Shown in pieces: positions 52,678 through 63,986 of a stretch of 64,000 nt of DNA. The notes beneath the pieces are model-generated. The model did no database searches, was not told the origin of the DNA, and was given only the letters and a program-made list of their open reading frames with translations. Position 1 is the first letter of the stretch, and every line of letters begins with the position of its first letter. This DNA comes from an uncultured Halomonas sp. (GTDB lineage Bacteria > Pseudomonadota > Gammaproteobacteria > Pseudomonadales > Halomonadaceae), in contig NZ_CANMTQ010000015.1 of assembly GCF_947500835.1 (NCBI RefSeq), positions 33,357-97,356 of the forward strand, given 5' to 3'. Position numbers and translations under genes: made by a program.

Positions 52678-53475
52678 TTAGCCAGCCAGACTGAGCGGTT
52701 TGGCGTTCACATGCACCGGTTCGAAGGTGCGCCCATCCAGCCGCTCGTTGTCTGGATCGTTCTCGATCAGGGTCGCCAGTACTTCCCGGGCACGGTCGCG
52801 CATGTCCATGCCCAGATAACCTTCCACCATGACTGCCAGAGCATCCCGGGTAGCGGTGGATTGCGGATAGTGCTCGATGACCCAGCGACCGCGTTCAATG
52901 GCGGCAACGTAAGCGCCCTTGCGCAGATAGAAGTCGGCCACCTGAAGTTCGTTGCGTGCGATCACGTTCCGCAGATAGATGATGCGTTGCCGCGCATCCG
53001 GGGCGTAGGCGCTATCCGGATAACGCCGCACCAGTTCGCCAAAATCCACATAGGCATCTCGGGATGCGCCGAGATCGCGCTTGGAAATGTCGATCATGCC
53101 CAGGCTTTCGAGGCTGAAGCGTCCCGCCTGATAGGCGGCCAGGCCGCGCAGGTAGTAGGCGTAGTCGACCTGGGGGTGATCCGGGTGCAGACGAATGAAA
53201 CGACTGGCGGCGGCACGAGCGGCTTCCCAGTTATCTACCTTGTAGTAGGCGTAGATCAGCTCGAGCTGGGCTTGTTCTGCGTAGCTGCCGAAGGGAAAGC
53301 GCGTATCAAGGGCTTCGAGCTGAGTTACGGCACTGCTGTAACGTCCTGCATCCAGTGATGTCTGGGCTTTCTGGTAGAGATCCTGCTCCTGCAGATCCGG
53401 AGCGGCCTCGTTGCTGGCACAGCCAGTCAGCAGGGCGGCAGCCAGTAGTAGGGCGGCCAGGGGGGTAGCGCGCAT
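52678..53475 (-). CDS. bamD: Outer membrane assembly lipoprotein BamD (ComL)
   Basis: Essential lipoprotein of the BAM complex, which inserts beta-barrel proteins into the outer membrane. The 265-residue protein has a lipobox LLTGC (signal peptide cleaved before Cys17) and then five TPR-like repeats, for example SLDAGRYSSAVTQLEALDTRFPFG and YRYPDSAYAPDARQRII-type stretches. The ATG at 53475 was picked since AGGA lies just upstream; three alternative ATG/TTG codons lie within 21 bases. It is divergent from rluD, as in most gammaproteobacteria, with a 123-base gap. Confidence 0.95.
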   Translation of the reverse strand: MRATPLAALLLAAALLTGCASNEAAPDLQEQDLYQKAQTSLDAGRYSSAVTQLEALDTRFPFGSYAEQAQLELIYAYYKVDNWEAARAAASRFIRLHPDHPQVDYAYYLRGLAAYQAGRFSLESLGMIDISKRDLGASRDAYVDFGELVRRYPDSAYAPDARQRIIYLRNVIARNELQVADFYLRKGAYVAAIERGRWVIEHYPQSTATRDALAVMVEGYLGMDMRDRAREVLATLIENDPDNERLDGRTFEPVHVNAKPLSLAG

Positions 53476-53598
53476 CGTCATCCTCATTTCGGGCAATCTG
53501 GATTGGCCATGATAGGCTATGGCCTGTAAAAGGCCGAGTCCGGCTCACTATAAAGCAAAGCCCTGCACGGGCGAAACGTCACAGGCCACAACAACGCT

Positions 53599-54558
53599 AT
53601 GCCAGAGACCATCCAACGCGATGAACGTATTCCCGAGACCATGGTAGGCATGCGGCTCGACCAGGCTGCTGCAGAGCTTTTCCCCGATTTTTCCCGTGAA
53701 CGCCTCAAGAGCTGGATCAAGCAGGGGGATCTGGTCCTGGACGGCGCGCAAGCCAAACCCAAGGACAAGGTCTATGGGGGCGAGCAATTGTCTCTTCAGG
53801 CAGTGCTCGAGGAAGAGACGCGCTGGGTGGCACAGGCCATTGCGCTGGATATCGTGTTCGAGGACGAGGATGTGCTGGTCGTCAATAAGCCCCCCGGGCT
53901 GGTGGTGCATCCGGCGGCAGGCAATCCGGACGGCACCCTGCTCAATGCGGTGCTGCATCATTGCCCCGCCTTGGCGGCGATTCCTCGAGCGGGCATCGTG
54001 CATCGCCTGGATAAGGACACCAGTGGCCTGATGGTCGTCGCCAAGACCTTGCCGGCACAGACCTCCTTGGTCGAGCAGCTTCAAGCCCGCAGCGTTTCAA
54101 GGGAATACGATGCAGTGGTCATCGGCGTGATGACCGCTGGGGGTACGGTGGATGCGCCGATCGGCCGCCATCCCAAGGATCGCAAACGCCAGGCGGTCAC
54201 CGCTTCGGGCAAGCCAGCGGTCACTCATTACCGGGTGGCGGAGCGTTTTCGCGGTCACACTCATGTGCGCTGCAAACTGGAAACCGGTCGTACCCACCAG
54301 ATTCGAGTGCATATGGCCCACAAGCGCTTTCCCCTGATTGGAGACGCGCTTTACAGTGGCCGTTTCAAGCTGCCCGCAGGCGCCTCCGACACTCTCAAGG
54401 AGATTTTAAGAGAGTTTCCCCGTCAGGCGTTGCACGCCCGCAAATTGGCTTTTATTCATCCGCGCAACGGCAAGTCGATGGCGTTTCGTGCACAGCTGCC
54501 GGATGACCTGTTGATGCTGCTGGACTATTTGCGAACCGACAGCGAGGAGATGAGATGA
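53599..54558 (+). CDS. rluD: 23S rRNA pseudouridine synthase D
   Basis: Makes pseudouridine at 1911, 1915 and 1917 in helix 69 of 23S rRNA. The 319-residue protein has an N-terminal S4 domain (GMRLDQAAAELFPDFSRERL, about 17–60) and the catalytic domain with NKPPGLVVHPA, the catalytic Asp in HRLDKDTSGLMVVAK (near residue 139) and ETGRTHQIRVHMAH. Start ATG 53599. Its stop overlaps the pgeF start by four bases (ATGA), forming the rluD-pgeF pair with clpB next, a conserved order. Confidence 0.97.
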   Translation: MPETIQRDERIPETMVGMRLDQAAAELFPDFSRERLKSWIKQGDLVLDGAQAKPKDKVYGGEQLSLQAVLEEETRWVAQAIALDIVFEDEDVLVVNKPPGLVVHPAAGNPDGTLLNAVLHHCPALAAIPRAGIVHRLDKDTSGLMVVAKTLPAQTSLVEQLQARSVSREYDAVVIGVMTAGGTVDAPIGRHPKDRKRQAVTASGKPAVTHYRVAERFRGHTHVRCKLETGRTHQIRVHMAHKRFPLIGDALYSGRFKLPAGASDTLKEILREFPRQALHARKLAFIHPRNGKSMAFRAQLPDDLLMLLDYLRTDSEEMR

Positions 54559-55310
54559 GCGAGCAACCGACCCTACTGCTGCCGGACTGGCCGGCGCCAA
54601 GCACTGTCGGCGCCTTTATCACCACTCGCGAAACCGGTCCGAGCCAAGGCGCTTATTCAGCCTTTAATCCGGCGCTGCATGTGGGAGACGATCCAGCAAC
54701 GGTGGCCCACTGTCGTGGTCTGCTGGCGGAGCAGATCGAAGATGAACGGCCGATTCTGTGGCTCGACCAGGTGCATGGCATTGATGTCCTGCAGGACTAT
54801 CGGCAGGAGTACGGCGCTAAACCGCCCCGGGGCGATGCCGCGGTGGCTTTCAACAAAGATTATGCCTGCGTGATCCTTACCGCGGACTGCCTGCCGGTAT
54901 TTTTATGCGATCGCCAGGGTAGCCGGGTTGGGCTCGCCCATGCAGGTTGGCGCAGTCTTGCCAATGGCGTGCTTGAAGCCAGCGTGGCGGCATTGGGACG
55001 CGCCCCGGAGGATCTATTGGTCTGGCTCGGACCCGCCATCTCCAATGCGCAGTTCGAAGTGGGCAAGGAGGTCTTCGACGCCTTTGTTTCGATTCAGCCT
55101 GAGGCCGCCAGCGCTTTTGAGCCAAGCCCCTATCGGCTCGGTCATTATATGGGCGATCTTTATCGGCTGGCGCGGCTGCGGTTGGAGCGCCTGGGTGTTT
55201 CACATATCAGCGGCGGTCATTTTTGTACTGCCTGTGAGCCGCGTTTCTACTCCCATCGTCGTGATGATGGGATCACCGGACGCATGGCCAGCATGATCTG
55301 GTTGAAGTAG
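54555..55310 (+). CDS. pgeF: Peptidoglycan editing factor PgeF (YfiH, DUF152)
   Basis: Copper/zinc-binding laccase-domain protein related to E. coli YfiH, which was shown to keep wrong amino acids out of the peptidoglycan stem; older names call it a polyphenol oxidase. The 251-residue protein shows the metal site in LAHAGWRSL (His) and HFCTACEPRFYSHRRD (Cys, His), the WLDQVHGIDV block and GPAISNAQFEVG. Start ATG 54555 is coupled to the rluD stop. The 191-base gap after it carries the sigma-32 promoter of clpB. Confidence 0.93.
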   Translation: MSEQPTLLLPDWPAPSTVGAFITTRETGPSQGAYSAFNPALHVGDDPATVAHCRGLLAEQIEDERPILWLDQVHGIDVLQDYRQEYGAKPPRGDAAVAFNKDYACVILTADCLPVFLCDRQGSRVGLAHAGWRSLANGVLEASVAALGRAPEDLLVWLGPAISNAQFEVGKEVFDAFVSIQPEAASAFEPSPYRLGHYMGDLYRLARLRLERLGVSHISGGHFCTACEPRFYSHRRDDGITGRMASMIWLK

Positions 55311-55405
55311 ACGAATGATTTGCCTGAAGTAGGAGTTGCTTCTGCGTTTGATGTTTCTTCCAATTGATTAGGGTCAATTGAACGACTGCTTTTGCCGCCT
55401 ACCGA

Positions 55406-55435
55406 CTTGAAACCCTCCCAACATACCTCCATCTA
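55406..55435 (+). promoter_or_regulatory. Sigma-32 heat-shock promoter of clpB
   Basis: CTTGAAA (55406–55412), 13 bases, then CCTCCATCTA (55426–55435). This is one base from the sigma-32 consensus CTTGAAA-N13-CCCCATNTA. Start of transcription lies about 60 bases before the clpB ATG. Confidence 0.92.
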
Positions 55436-55501
55436 CAAGTCAACGTGAATAAAGGTTGCAGGGCGCGTCCAACCGCGCTCTACCCCTAATGGAGGAATTC
55501 G

Positions 55502-58087
<2,586 letters not shown>

Positions 58088-58119
58088 CCTCGGACGATAT
58101 TGCCCCTGTGATTCAGCCC

Positions 58120-58140
58120 GCCCACTTGGTGGGCTTTTTT
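58120..58140 (+). terminator. Terminator of clpB
   Basis: GCCCAC (58120–58125) and GTGGGC (58129–58134) with a three-base loop, then T6. It ends clpB transcription before the 395-base leader region of ilvI. Confidence 0.85.
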
Positions 58141-58532
58141 GTTTGAAAGCGTTATATCGATGCAATCAAGCACAATTTTTGCGTCGCAGCATGGCTAGCC
58201 GGTTGACAGTTTTGAGCCGCTAATGGAATCTTGACGGTTCCTGATTGTAGGCGTAGCAATTTCGGGCGATCCTCGAGCGCTGCGTGAAGGGTAGGTGTGA
58301 GACCTCTACCCGCCTTGCAAGGATTTCCAGGCATGGATCAACCGTCCAGCCTGGCCCAACCCCGCCGCGGCGATCCGTCGCGATATGAAGTTCAGGCCCT
58401 ATCGGGGCCGTAAAACGCCAGGGTTTGGCATCAGGTGCCGGCACCGCCGGCAGCGGCGTATTGCCGCACTCGATTTTCGTCATTCATTCCGAGGGCGAAA
58501 TGGCACTCGAGACCTCCAGGGGAGAAACAACT
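58141..58532 (+). other. Intergenic leader region upstream of ilvI
   Basis: This 392-base stretch has no conserved gene. It holds a TTGACA at 58203–58208, possible start of a promoter with weak -10 boxes, a second TTGACG near 58232, a short ORF (58333–58413), and GC-rich hairpins near the end (GGCCC-TATC-GGGGCC at about 58395). No T-run terminator, so classical attenuation is not seen. Confidence 0.45.
58333..58413 (+). CDS. Possible 26-residue upstream ORF before ilvI
   Basis: ATG 58333 with AAGGA nine bases upstream opens a short frame of 26 codons, MDQPSSLAQPRRGDPSRYEV to QALSGP, ending in TAA. It lies 119 bases before the ilvI start. It is poor in Leu, Val and Ile (four residues), so it does not look like a classic attenuation leader peptide. 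It could be a chance ORF or a translated leader. Confidence 0.25.
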   Translation: MDQPSSLAQPRRGDPSRYEVQALSGP

Positions 58533-60257
58533 GTGGAATTGCTTTCCGGCGCCGATATGATTGCCCGCTTCCTCAAAGATGAGGGCGTCGAATATATTTA
58601 TGGTTATCCCGGAGGAGCCGCGCTTCACATTTATGATGCGCTGTTCCGTCAGGATGACGTCAAACACATTCTCGTTCGTCACGAACAAGCTGCGACCCAC
58701 GCTGCCGATGGCTATGCGCGGGCCTCCGGCAAGCCCGGCACGGTACTGGTAACCTCCGGGCCCGGCGCAACCAATGCCGTGACGGGTATTGCTACCGCCT
58801 ATATGGACTCGATACCAATGGTGGTGCTGTGCGGTCAGGTAGCGAGTCACCTGATCGGAGAGGATGCTTTCCAGGAAACCGACATCATTGGCGTGACTCG
58901 GCCGATCGTGAAGCACAGCTTCTCGATTCGTCATCCCGCCGAGATTCCGATGGTGCTCAAGAAGGCCTACTATCTGGCGGCGTCGGGTCGTCCCGGGCCG
59001 GTAGTCGTGGACATTCCAAAGGACATGACCGCGCCGACCGAACGCTACGAGTACGTCTATCCGAACAAGATCAAGCTTCGCTCCTACAGCCCGGTCACTC
59101 GTGGTCACTCGGGCCAGATCAAGAAGGCTGTGGAGCTGATGCTCAAGGCGCGGCGGCCGGTGTTCTATACCGGCGGCGGCATTGTGACGGGGCGGGCCTG
59201 CGAGCCGCTGACGGATCTGGTGCGTCGTCTGGGCTATCCAATCACGACTACTTTGATGGGGATTGGCGCATACCCGCAAAGCGATCGCCAGTCCTTGGGC
59301 TGGCTGGGGATGCATGGCTCCTATGAATCCAACATGGCCATGCACCATGCGGATCTGATCATCGCTATCGGCGCGCGCTTCGATGACCGGGTGACCAACA
59401 GTACGTCGAAGTTCTGCCCGACTGCCAAGATCGTGCACGTGGACATTGATCCCAGTTCGATTTCCAAGACCGTGCGCGCCGATGTGCCGATCGTGGGCCC
59501 TGCCGCCAGCGTCATCAATGAGATGATCAGCCTCGTGCAGGATCGCGAACCAAGCAACCCAGAAGCGCTGATCGAATGGTGGCAGAAGATCGACGGCTGG
59601 CGCGAAGAGCGTAAAGGCAAGCTATACGAGCCGGCAGAGCCCGGTGAGCCACTCAAGCCCGAGCAGGTAATAGAAGAGATCTGCCGCTTCACTCGAGGCG
59701 AGGCTTACGTTACTACGGATGTCGGTCAGCACCAGATGTTTGCCGGGCAGTATTACAAGTTCGACAAGCCCAACCGTTTCATCACCTCCGGCGGGCTTGG
59801 CACCATGGGGTTCGGCTTTCCTGCCGCCATGGGGATCAAGCAAAGCTATCCCAAGGATGATGTGGTCTGCGTCACCGGTGAAGGTAGTTTTCAAATGATG
59901 ATGCAGGAGCTGTCGACCTGTAAGCAGTACGGCATCGGTGTCAAGATCGTCAATCTCAACAACGGCTCATTGGGCATGGTGCGTCAGTGGCAGGATTTGA
60001 ATTACAAGTCCCGCCACGCCCACTCCTACATGGAGTCACTGCCGGATTTCCAGAAGCTGATCGAGGCTTATGGTTTCACCGCCCTCCGGGTGGAAAGTCC
60101 GGAAGAACTCGAGCCGGCGCTGGAGCGGGCCTTTGCGGACAAGAACGAGCTTGTTTTCCTGGACATCTATGTCGACCCGCGGGAACACGTCTATCCGATG
60201 CATGTGCCTCTTGGTTCCATGCGTGACATGCTGCTTTCGAAGACGGAGCGGACCTGA
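58533..60257 (+). CDS. ilvI: Acetolactate synthase large subunit (biosynthetic, IlvI type)
   Basis: Thiamine-diphosphate enzyme that condenses pyruvate for valine/leucine and with 2-oxobutyrate for isoleucine. Taking GTG 58533, which has AGGGGAGA upstream, gives 574 residues, the size of E. coli IlvI, and aligns the start VELLSGADMIARF with its MEMLSGAEM. Seen: GYPGGAALHIYDAL, RHEQAATHAADGYARASGK (catalytic Glu), GPGATNAVTGIATAYMDS and the ThDP-metal motif TGEGSFQMMMQELSTCKQ…LNNGSLGM. A longer frame from ATG 58500 adds 11 residues without homology. It overlaps ilvH by one base. Feedback control should act through ilvH. Confidence 0.97.
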   Translation: MELLSGADMIARFLKDEGVEYIYGYPGGAALHIYDALFRQDDVKHILVRHEQAATHAADGYARASGKPGTVLVTSGPGATNAVTGIATAYMDSIPMVVLCGQVASHLIGEDAFQETDIIGVTRPIVKHSFSIRHPAEIPMVLKKAYYLAASGRPGPVVVDIPKDMTAPTERYEYVYPNKIKLRSYSPVTRGHSGQIKKAVELMLKARRPVFYTGGGIVTGRACEPLTDLVRRLGYPITTTLMGIGAYPQSDRQSLGWLGMHGSYESNMAMHHADLIIAIGARFDDRVTNSTSKFCPTAKIVHVDIDPSSISKTVRADVPIVGPAASVINEMISLVQDREPSNPEALIEWWQKIDGWREERKGKLYEPAEPGEPLKPEQVIEEICRFTRGEAYVTTDVGQHQMFAGQYYKFDKPNRFITSGGLGTMGFGFPAAMGIKQSYPKDDVVCVTGEGSFQMMMQELSTCKQYGIGVKIVNLNNGSLGMVRQWQDLNYKSRHAHSYMESLPDFQKLIEAYGFTALRVESPEELEPALERAFADKNELVFLDIYVDPREHVYPMHVPLGSMRDMLLSKTERT

Positions 60258-60748
60258 TGCGTCATATCATTTCGATCCTGCTGGAAAACGAGCCCGGCGC
60301 GCTTTCTCGAGTCGTGGGGCTTTTCTCCCAGCGCAACTTCAACATCGAGTCGCTCAACGTGGCGCCGACAGAAGATGAAACTCTGTCTCGCCTGACCGTG
60401 ACCACGGTAGGGGACGACCGGATCGTCGAGCAGATCACCAAGCAGCTCAACAAGCTCATCGATGTGGTCAAGCTGGTGGATCTGACCGAAGGCAACCATA
60501 TCGAGCGGGAGCTGATGCTGGTCAAGGTCAAGGCCTTGGGCGCGCAGCGCGATGAGGTCAAGCGCACGGCGGATATCTTCCGGGCGCAAGTGGTTGATGT
60601 TGCGCCGGGTGTCTATACTGTTCAGATCGCCGGCGACGCCGGCAAACTGGACGCTTTCGTCCAGGCCATGGCGCCGATCGGCATTCTTGAAGTAGCCCGT
60701 ACCGGTGTGTCGGGCATTGCCCGCGGCGACAAGATGCTCAGCCTGTGA
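60257..60748 (+). CDS. ilvH: Acetolactate synthase small subunit
   Basis: Regulatory subunit that binds valine and stabilises IlvI. The 163-residue protein has an ACT domain at its start (MRHIISILLENEPGALSRVVGLFSQRNFNIESLNV in pieces, residues 1–78) with the conserved EPGALSRVVGLFSQRNFNI, and a C-terminal ACT-like half with REVMLVKVKA-type HIERELMLVKVKALG. Length is that of E. coli IlvH (163). Start ATG 60257 shares its A with the ilvI stop (TGATG). A strong terminator follows at 60768–60792. Confidence 0.97.
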   Translation: MRHIISILLENEPGALSRVVGLFSQRNFNIESLNVAPTEDETLSRLTVTTVGDDRIVEQITKQLNKLIDVVKLVDLTEGNHIERELMLVKVKALGAQRDEVKRTADIFRAQVVDVAPGVYTVQIAGDAGKLDAFVQAMAPIGILEVARTGVSGIARGDKMLSL

Positions 60749-60767
60749 GCGTTTACTGGCAATGACC

Positions 60768-60792
60768 AAGCCGCCCCTCGGGGCGGCTTTTT
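60768..60792 (+). terminator. Terminator of ilvIH
   Basis: AAGCCGCCCC (60768–60777) and GGGGCGGCTT (60780–60789), followed by T. It also lies downstream of the convergent ilvY. Confidence 0.88.
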
Positions 60793-60824
60793 CTTGTCGG
60801 GTTTTTGCTCATTCTGTCGTTTGA

Positions 60825-61706
60825 CTAGCGCACCTGATCCCATAGCGCATGGATCAGGGGGTTCTTGAGTTTCTTTTCTGTAACGCATAAGCCGACATCG
60901 TAAGGTGTCAGGGCAGGCTGTATATCGAGCAGGCGTACCCGATTGGCCAATGGACTGTTGTCGAACACGATCTTGGGCACCACGCCGATGCCGAATCCCA
61001 GCCCCACCATGCTGACGATGGCTTCGTTTCCACCGACTTGGGCGTAGATGTGGGGTTTTATGCCGAGTGCGGCAAACCAGGCATCGGTTCGCTCCCGGGC
61101 CAGCCCGGTTTCGGAGAGAATCATTGGTACCCGCGCCCATTCGTTCTTTTGCGGCGAAGAGAGATCCTCCGGCATCCAGTCTGCTGGATCTTCGGGAGCA
61201 ATGAAAACCAGCGGCGATGTGGCAATGGGCTTGAAGGCAAGCTGGCGAGGTAGTGTTTCAGGACGTGCCGTGATCGCCATATCCTCGCCCCCTCCAAGCA
61301 CTCGATGAATGGCTTCCGCGGGATCGCCGGTATGCAGTTTGAGTTCAATGCGTGGATAACGCAGACGGAATTCGCTGAGCAATTCGTAAAGAAAGCTATA
61401 GCTGGCAGTAACTGAGCAATAGATGCTTATTTCTCCGGATAGCTCACCGGACTCGCTCATCATGGTGTGCCGAATCAGATCCCATTGCTCCAAGGCATCT
61501 CGCGCGTATTGCTGGAAGAGAAGACCTTCTCTTGTTAAATGAACGCTGCGATTGTCTCTTGCAAAAAGCATGACGCCCAAACTACTTTCCAACTGCTGAA
61601 TCGAACGGCTTAGCGTCGAAGGGCTGACGTGGCAACTGTCGCTCGCACGGCCGAAGTGGCATGTTTCCGCCAGCACCAGAAAATGTTTTAAAAGTCGAAG
61701 ATCCAC
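60825..61706 (-). CDS. ilvY: LysR-type activator IlvY
   Basis: Transcription factor that activates ilvC in response to acetolactate or acetohydroxybutyrate. Starting at GTG 61706 gives 293 residues and aligns with E. coli IlvY (VDLRLLKHFLVLAETCHFGRAS versus MDLRDLKTFLHLAESRHFGRS), including VSPSTLSRSIQQLESSLGVMLF and LFARDNRSVHLTREGLL. The C-terminal part is the effector-binding domain. The frame extends to 61850 without homology. It is divergent from ilvC, the same geometry as in E. coli. Operator-like repeats lie in the intervening 167 bases. Confidence 0.93.
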   Translation of the reverse strand: MDLRLLKHFLVLAETCHFGRASDSCHVSPSTLSRSIQQLESSLGVMLFARDNRSVHLTREGLLFQQYARDALEQWDLIRHTMMSESGELSGEISIYCSVTASYSFLYELLSEFRLRYPRIELKLHTGDPAEAIHRVLGGGEDMAITARPETLPRQLAFKPIATSPLVFIAPEDPADWMPEDLSSPQKNEWARVPMILSETGLARERTDAWFAALGIKPHIYAQVGGNEAIVSMVGLGFGIGVVPKIVFDNSPLANRVRLLDIQPALTPYDVGLCVTEKKLKNPLIHALWDQVR

Positions 61707-61727
61707 GATGGGTGTTTCATCCTGTGA

Positions 61728-61760
61728 ATTGCTACGTTGCAAATATAGCGTTTTACGCAA
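61728..61760. promoter_or_regulatory. Candidate IlvY binding region between ilvY and ilvC
   Basis: TTGC-N6-GCAA (61729–61742, within ATTGCTACGTTGCAAAT) and a second arm TTGC…GCAA (61737–61760) containing GCGT-TTT-ACGC give two overlapping dyads. LysR regulators bind such imperfect palindromes upstream of the activated gene. Distance to the ilvC start is about 115 bases. Confidence 0.55.
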
Positions 61761-61873
61761 TGCCTTGCCTGTCGTATCTTGGCTGCCATAGTGGCTGATC
61801 GACAGCATGGTTCGATGCCAACTGGCCCTGAGCGGCCGACATGATTTCATTCATTCTTATCTCGGAGTTCTTC

Positions 61874-62890
61874 ATGCACGTTTATTACGACAAAGACTGT
61901 GACCTTTCTCTGATTCAGGCCAAAAAAGTCGCCATTGTTGGATACGGCTCTCAAGGCCATGCTCACGCCAATAATCTCAAGGAATCTGGGGTGGACGTGA
62001 CCGTGGCGCTGCGTTCTGGATCTTCCTCCGCCGCTAAGGCCGAGGCAGCGGGTCTGAAGGTCGCATCTGTGGCAGAGGCCAGCAAAGAAGCGGATGTGGT
62101 CATGGTGCTGGCGCCGGACGAGAACCAGAAAGCCATCTATGAGCGCGATATCGAGCCCAATCTCAAGCAAGGCGCGACCCTGGCGTTCGCTCACGGCTTC
62201 AATATTCACTACAACCAGATCGTGCCCCGGGAAGATCTCGATGTGATCATGATCGCGCCGAAGGCGCCAGGCCACACCGTGCGCTCCGAGTTCACCCGCG
62301 GTGGGGGTATTCCCGATCTGATCGCCATCGAGCAGGATGCTTCCGGCCAGGCCAAGGAAACCGCGCTTTCCTATGCGGCCGCCATCGGCGGTGGACGTAC
62401 CGGTATCATCGAAACCACCTTCAAGGACGAGACCGAGACGGATCTCTTTGGCGAACAGGCGGTGCTATGTGGCGGCACGGTAGAACTGGTGAAGGCGGGC
62501 TTCGAAACCCTCACCGAAGCAGGCTATGCGCCGGAAATGGCTTATTTCGAGTGCTTGCACGAACTCAAGCTGATCGTCGATTTGATGTATGAAGGCGGTA
62601 TCGCCAACATGAACTACTCGATCTCCAACAACGCCGAATATGGCGAGTACGTTACCGGCCCCGAGATCATCAACGACGAGTCCCGTGCCGCCATGCGTAA
62701 CGCCCTCAAGCGCATCCAATCCGGTGAATATGCCAAGATGTTCATTCAGGAAGGCGGTACCAACTATCCGTCGATGCATGCGCGCCGTCGCCTGAATGCC
62801 GAGCATCCGGTCGAGCAGGTGGGTGCCAAGCTACGCTCCATGATGCCATGGATCGCAGCCAATCAACTGGTCGACAAGAGCAAGAACTGA
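61874..62890 (+). CDS. ilvC: Ketol-acid reductoisomerase (class I)
   Basis: Rearranges and reduces acetolactate to dihydroxy-isovalerate (and the isoleucine analogue) with NADPH and magnesium. The 338-residue length is the short class I form, as in most non-enteric bacteria, unlike the 491-residue E. coli enzyme. Seen: VAIVGYGSQGHAHANNL (NADPH motif), RSGSSSAAKAE, DEETETDLFGEQAVLCGG-type KDETETDLFGEQAV, YFECLHELKLIVDLMYEGG and SNNAEYGEYVTGP. ATG 61874 has GGAG upstream. It is controlled by divergent ilvY and ends in a perfect palindrome terminator. Confidence 0.97.
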   Translation: MHVYYDKDCDLSLIQAKKVAIVGYGSQGHAHANNLKESGVDVTVALRSGSSSAAKAEAAGLKVASVAEASKEADVVMVLAPDENQKAIYERDIEPNLKQGATLAFAHGFNIHYNQIVPREDLDVIMIAPKAPGHTVRSEFTRGGGIPDLIAIEQDASGQAKETALSYAAAIGGGRTGIIETTFKDETETDLFGEQAVLCGGTVELVKAGFETLTEAGYAPEMAYFECLHELKLIVDLMYEGGIANMNYSISNNAEYGEYVTGPEIINDESRAAMRNALKRIQSGEYAKMFIQEGGTNYPSMHARRRLNAEHPVEQVGAKLRSMMPWIAANQLVDKSKN

Positions 62891-62927
62891 TTGGGTCGTT
62901 AGTCAGAACGAGTACGGCCAGAAAATT

Positions 62928-62955
62928 GGAAAGGCACGGTTAACCGTGCCTTTCC
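62928..62955. terminator. 28-nt palindromic terminator after ilvC
   Basis: GGAAAGGCACGGTT (62928–62941) and AACCGTGCCTTTCC (62942–62955) form a perfect 14-bp inverted repeat with no spacer (a loop of about four bases when folded). T-rich bases follow. It ends ilvC transcripts 38 bases past the stop. Confidence 0.75.
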
Positions 62956-63054
62956 TCGTTAACGACCAAACAATTGGCCCCGTTGTACGTCTACCGTTTT
63001 AGATGCCAGGATGTAGAATGATCATTCATGCCCCAAGGCAATGGAACGAGACAT

Positions 63055-63891
63055 ATGACTCAGCATTCGAATCAGGAAGAAGCGTCTTCACCAACAGCAA
63101 CCGGTCCAGGGAACTCCGGCGTTAACCAAGACGCGAGTGTTTCCGGAGATGCTGTTGACGACAGCAAGAAAGCACGTCGTCGCAGTATTTATCTGCTGCC
63201 CAATTTGTTTACCACGTCAGCACTATTTTCCGGATTTTTTGCCGTTGTTGCCTCGATCAACGGAGATTTCGCAGCAGCAGCCATCGCGGTGTTCGTCTCG
63301 ATGGTGCTTGATGGCCTGGATGGGCGCGTAGCACGTTTGACCAATACCCAAAGCGAATTCGGCGCACAATACGATAGCCTAGCGGACATGCTCTCGTTTG
63401 GCGTAGCGCCTGCTATCGTGGCATTTGCCTGGATACTTCAGGACATCGGCAAGATTGGCTGGATTGCCGCCTTCGTCTACGTCGCCTGCGCGGCGCTGCG
63501 TCTAGCTCGCTTCAATGTGCAAATTGGCTCCGTCGACAAACGGTGGTTCATTGGCCTCCCGAGTCCTTCTGCGGCAGCCCTTGTCGCAGGTTGTGTTTGG
63601 GTGTTTCACAATTTCGATGCCAACGCCTTCGGCTTCAAAGTGTTCATGACTCTGGTAGTAGCAGCTGCCGGCGTGCTAATGGTCAGCAATATCCGCTACT
63701 ACAGCTTCAAGGATGTCGACGTCAAAGGCCCGGTGCCCTTCGTGGCCTTGTTGGCCATCGTATTCGGTTTTGTCGTTATCTCCATCGAGCCCTCTGTCAT
63801 GCTGTTGGCGTTGTTTGGGTGTTATGTCGCATCCGGCCCTGTCATGGCGGTCATGCGTAAGGTTCGTCACACTAAAAAGAAAGCCGCATAA
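63055..63891 (+). CDS. pssA: CDP-diacylglycerol–serine O-phosphatidyltransferase
   Basis: Makes phosphatidylserine, the precursor of phosphatidylethanolamine. The 278-residue integral membrane protein has a polar N-terminal extension of about 40 residues, then hydrophobic segments and the CDP-alcohol phosphotransferase signature D-G-x2-A-R-x8-G-x3-D-x3-D: DGRVAR, G in FGAQY, D in DSLAD (around residues 90–115). The type is the non-E. coli integral membrane form (as in Bacillus). ATG 63055 was chosen, preceded by GGAACGAGAC; an ATG at 63028 would add nine residues. It follows ilvC by 164 bases. Confidence 0.93.
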   Translation: MTQHSNQEEASSPTATGPGNSGVNQDASVSGDAVDDSKKARRRSIYLLPNLFTTSALFSGFFAVVASINGDFAAAAIAVFVSMVLDGLDGRVARLTNTQSEFGAQYDSLADMLSFGVAPAIVAFAWILQDIGKIGWIAAFVYVACAALRLARFNVQIGSVDKRWFIGLPSPSAAALVAGCVWVFHNFDANAFGFKVFMTLVVAAAGVLMVSNIRYYSFKDVDVKGPVPFVALLAIVFGFVVISIEPSVMLLALFGCYVASGPVMAVMRKVRHTKKKAA

Positions 63892-63910
63892 CTTTTTTCA
63901 CTCTAGGGGC

Positions 63911-63939
63911 TTGTCAGGTCCGTCCGGAATCCGTAGAGT
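63911..63939 (+). promoter_or_regulatory. Ribosomal RNA operon promoter
   Basis: TTGTCA (63911–63916), 17 bases, TAGAGT (63934–63939) and then a GC-type discriminator ACGCATCC. This -10 and discriminator form is common in rrn promoters of Halomonas and Pseudomonas relatives. It lies 48 bases before the boxA at 63987. Confidence 0.75.
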
Positions 63940-63986
63940 ACGCATCCGCTGCTGCCGACGAGGGGTCACCCGAAAGGCATCGGCAC

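Noticed and set aside
58141..58532. Leu/Val/Ile attenuator for ilvIH
   Set aside because: The leader ORF is not rich in these codons and no terminator with a T-run precedes ilvI.
58431..59438. A 335-codon open frame antisense to ilvI
   Set aside because: Mirror of a conserved acetolactate synthase; no independent support.
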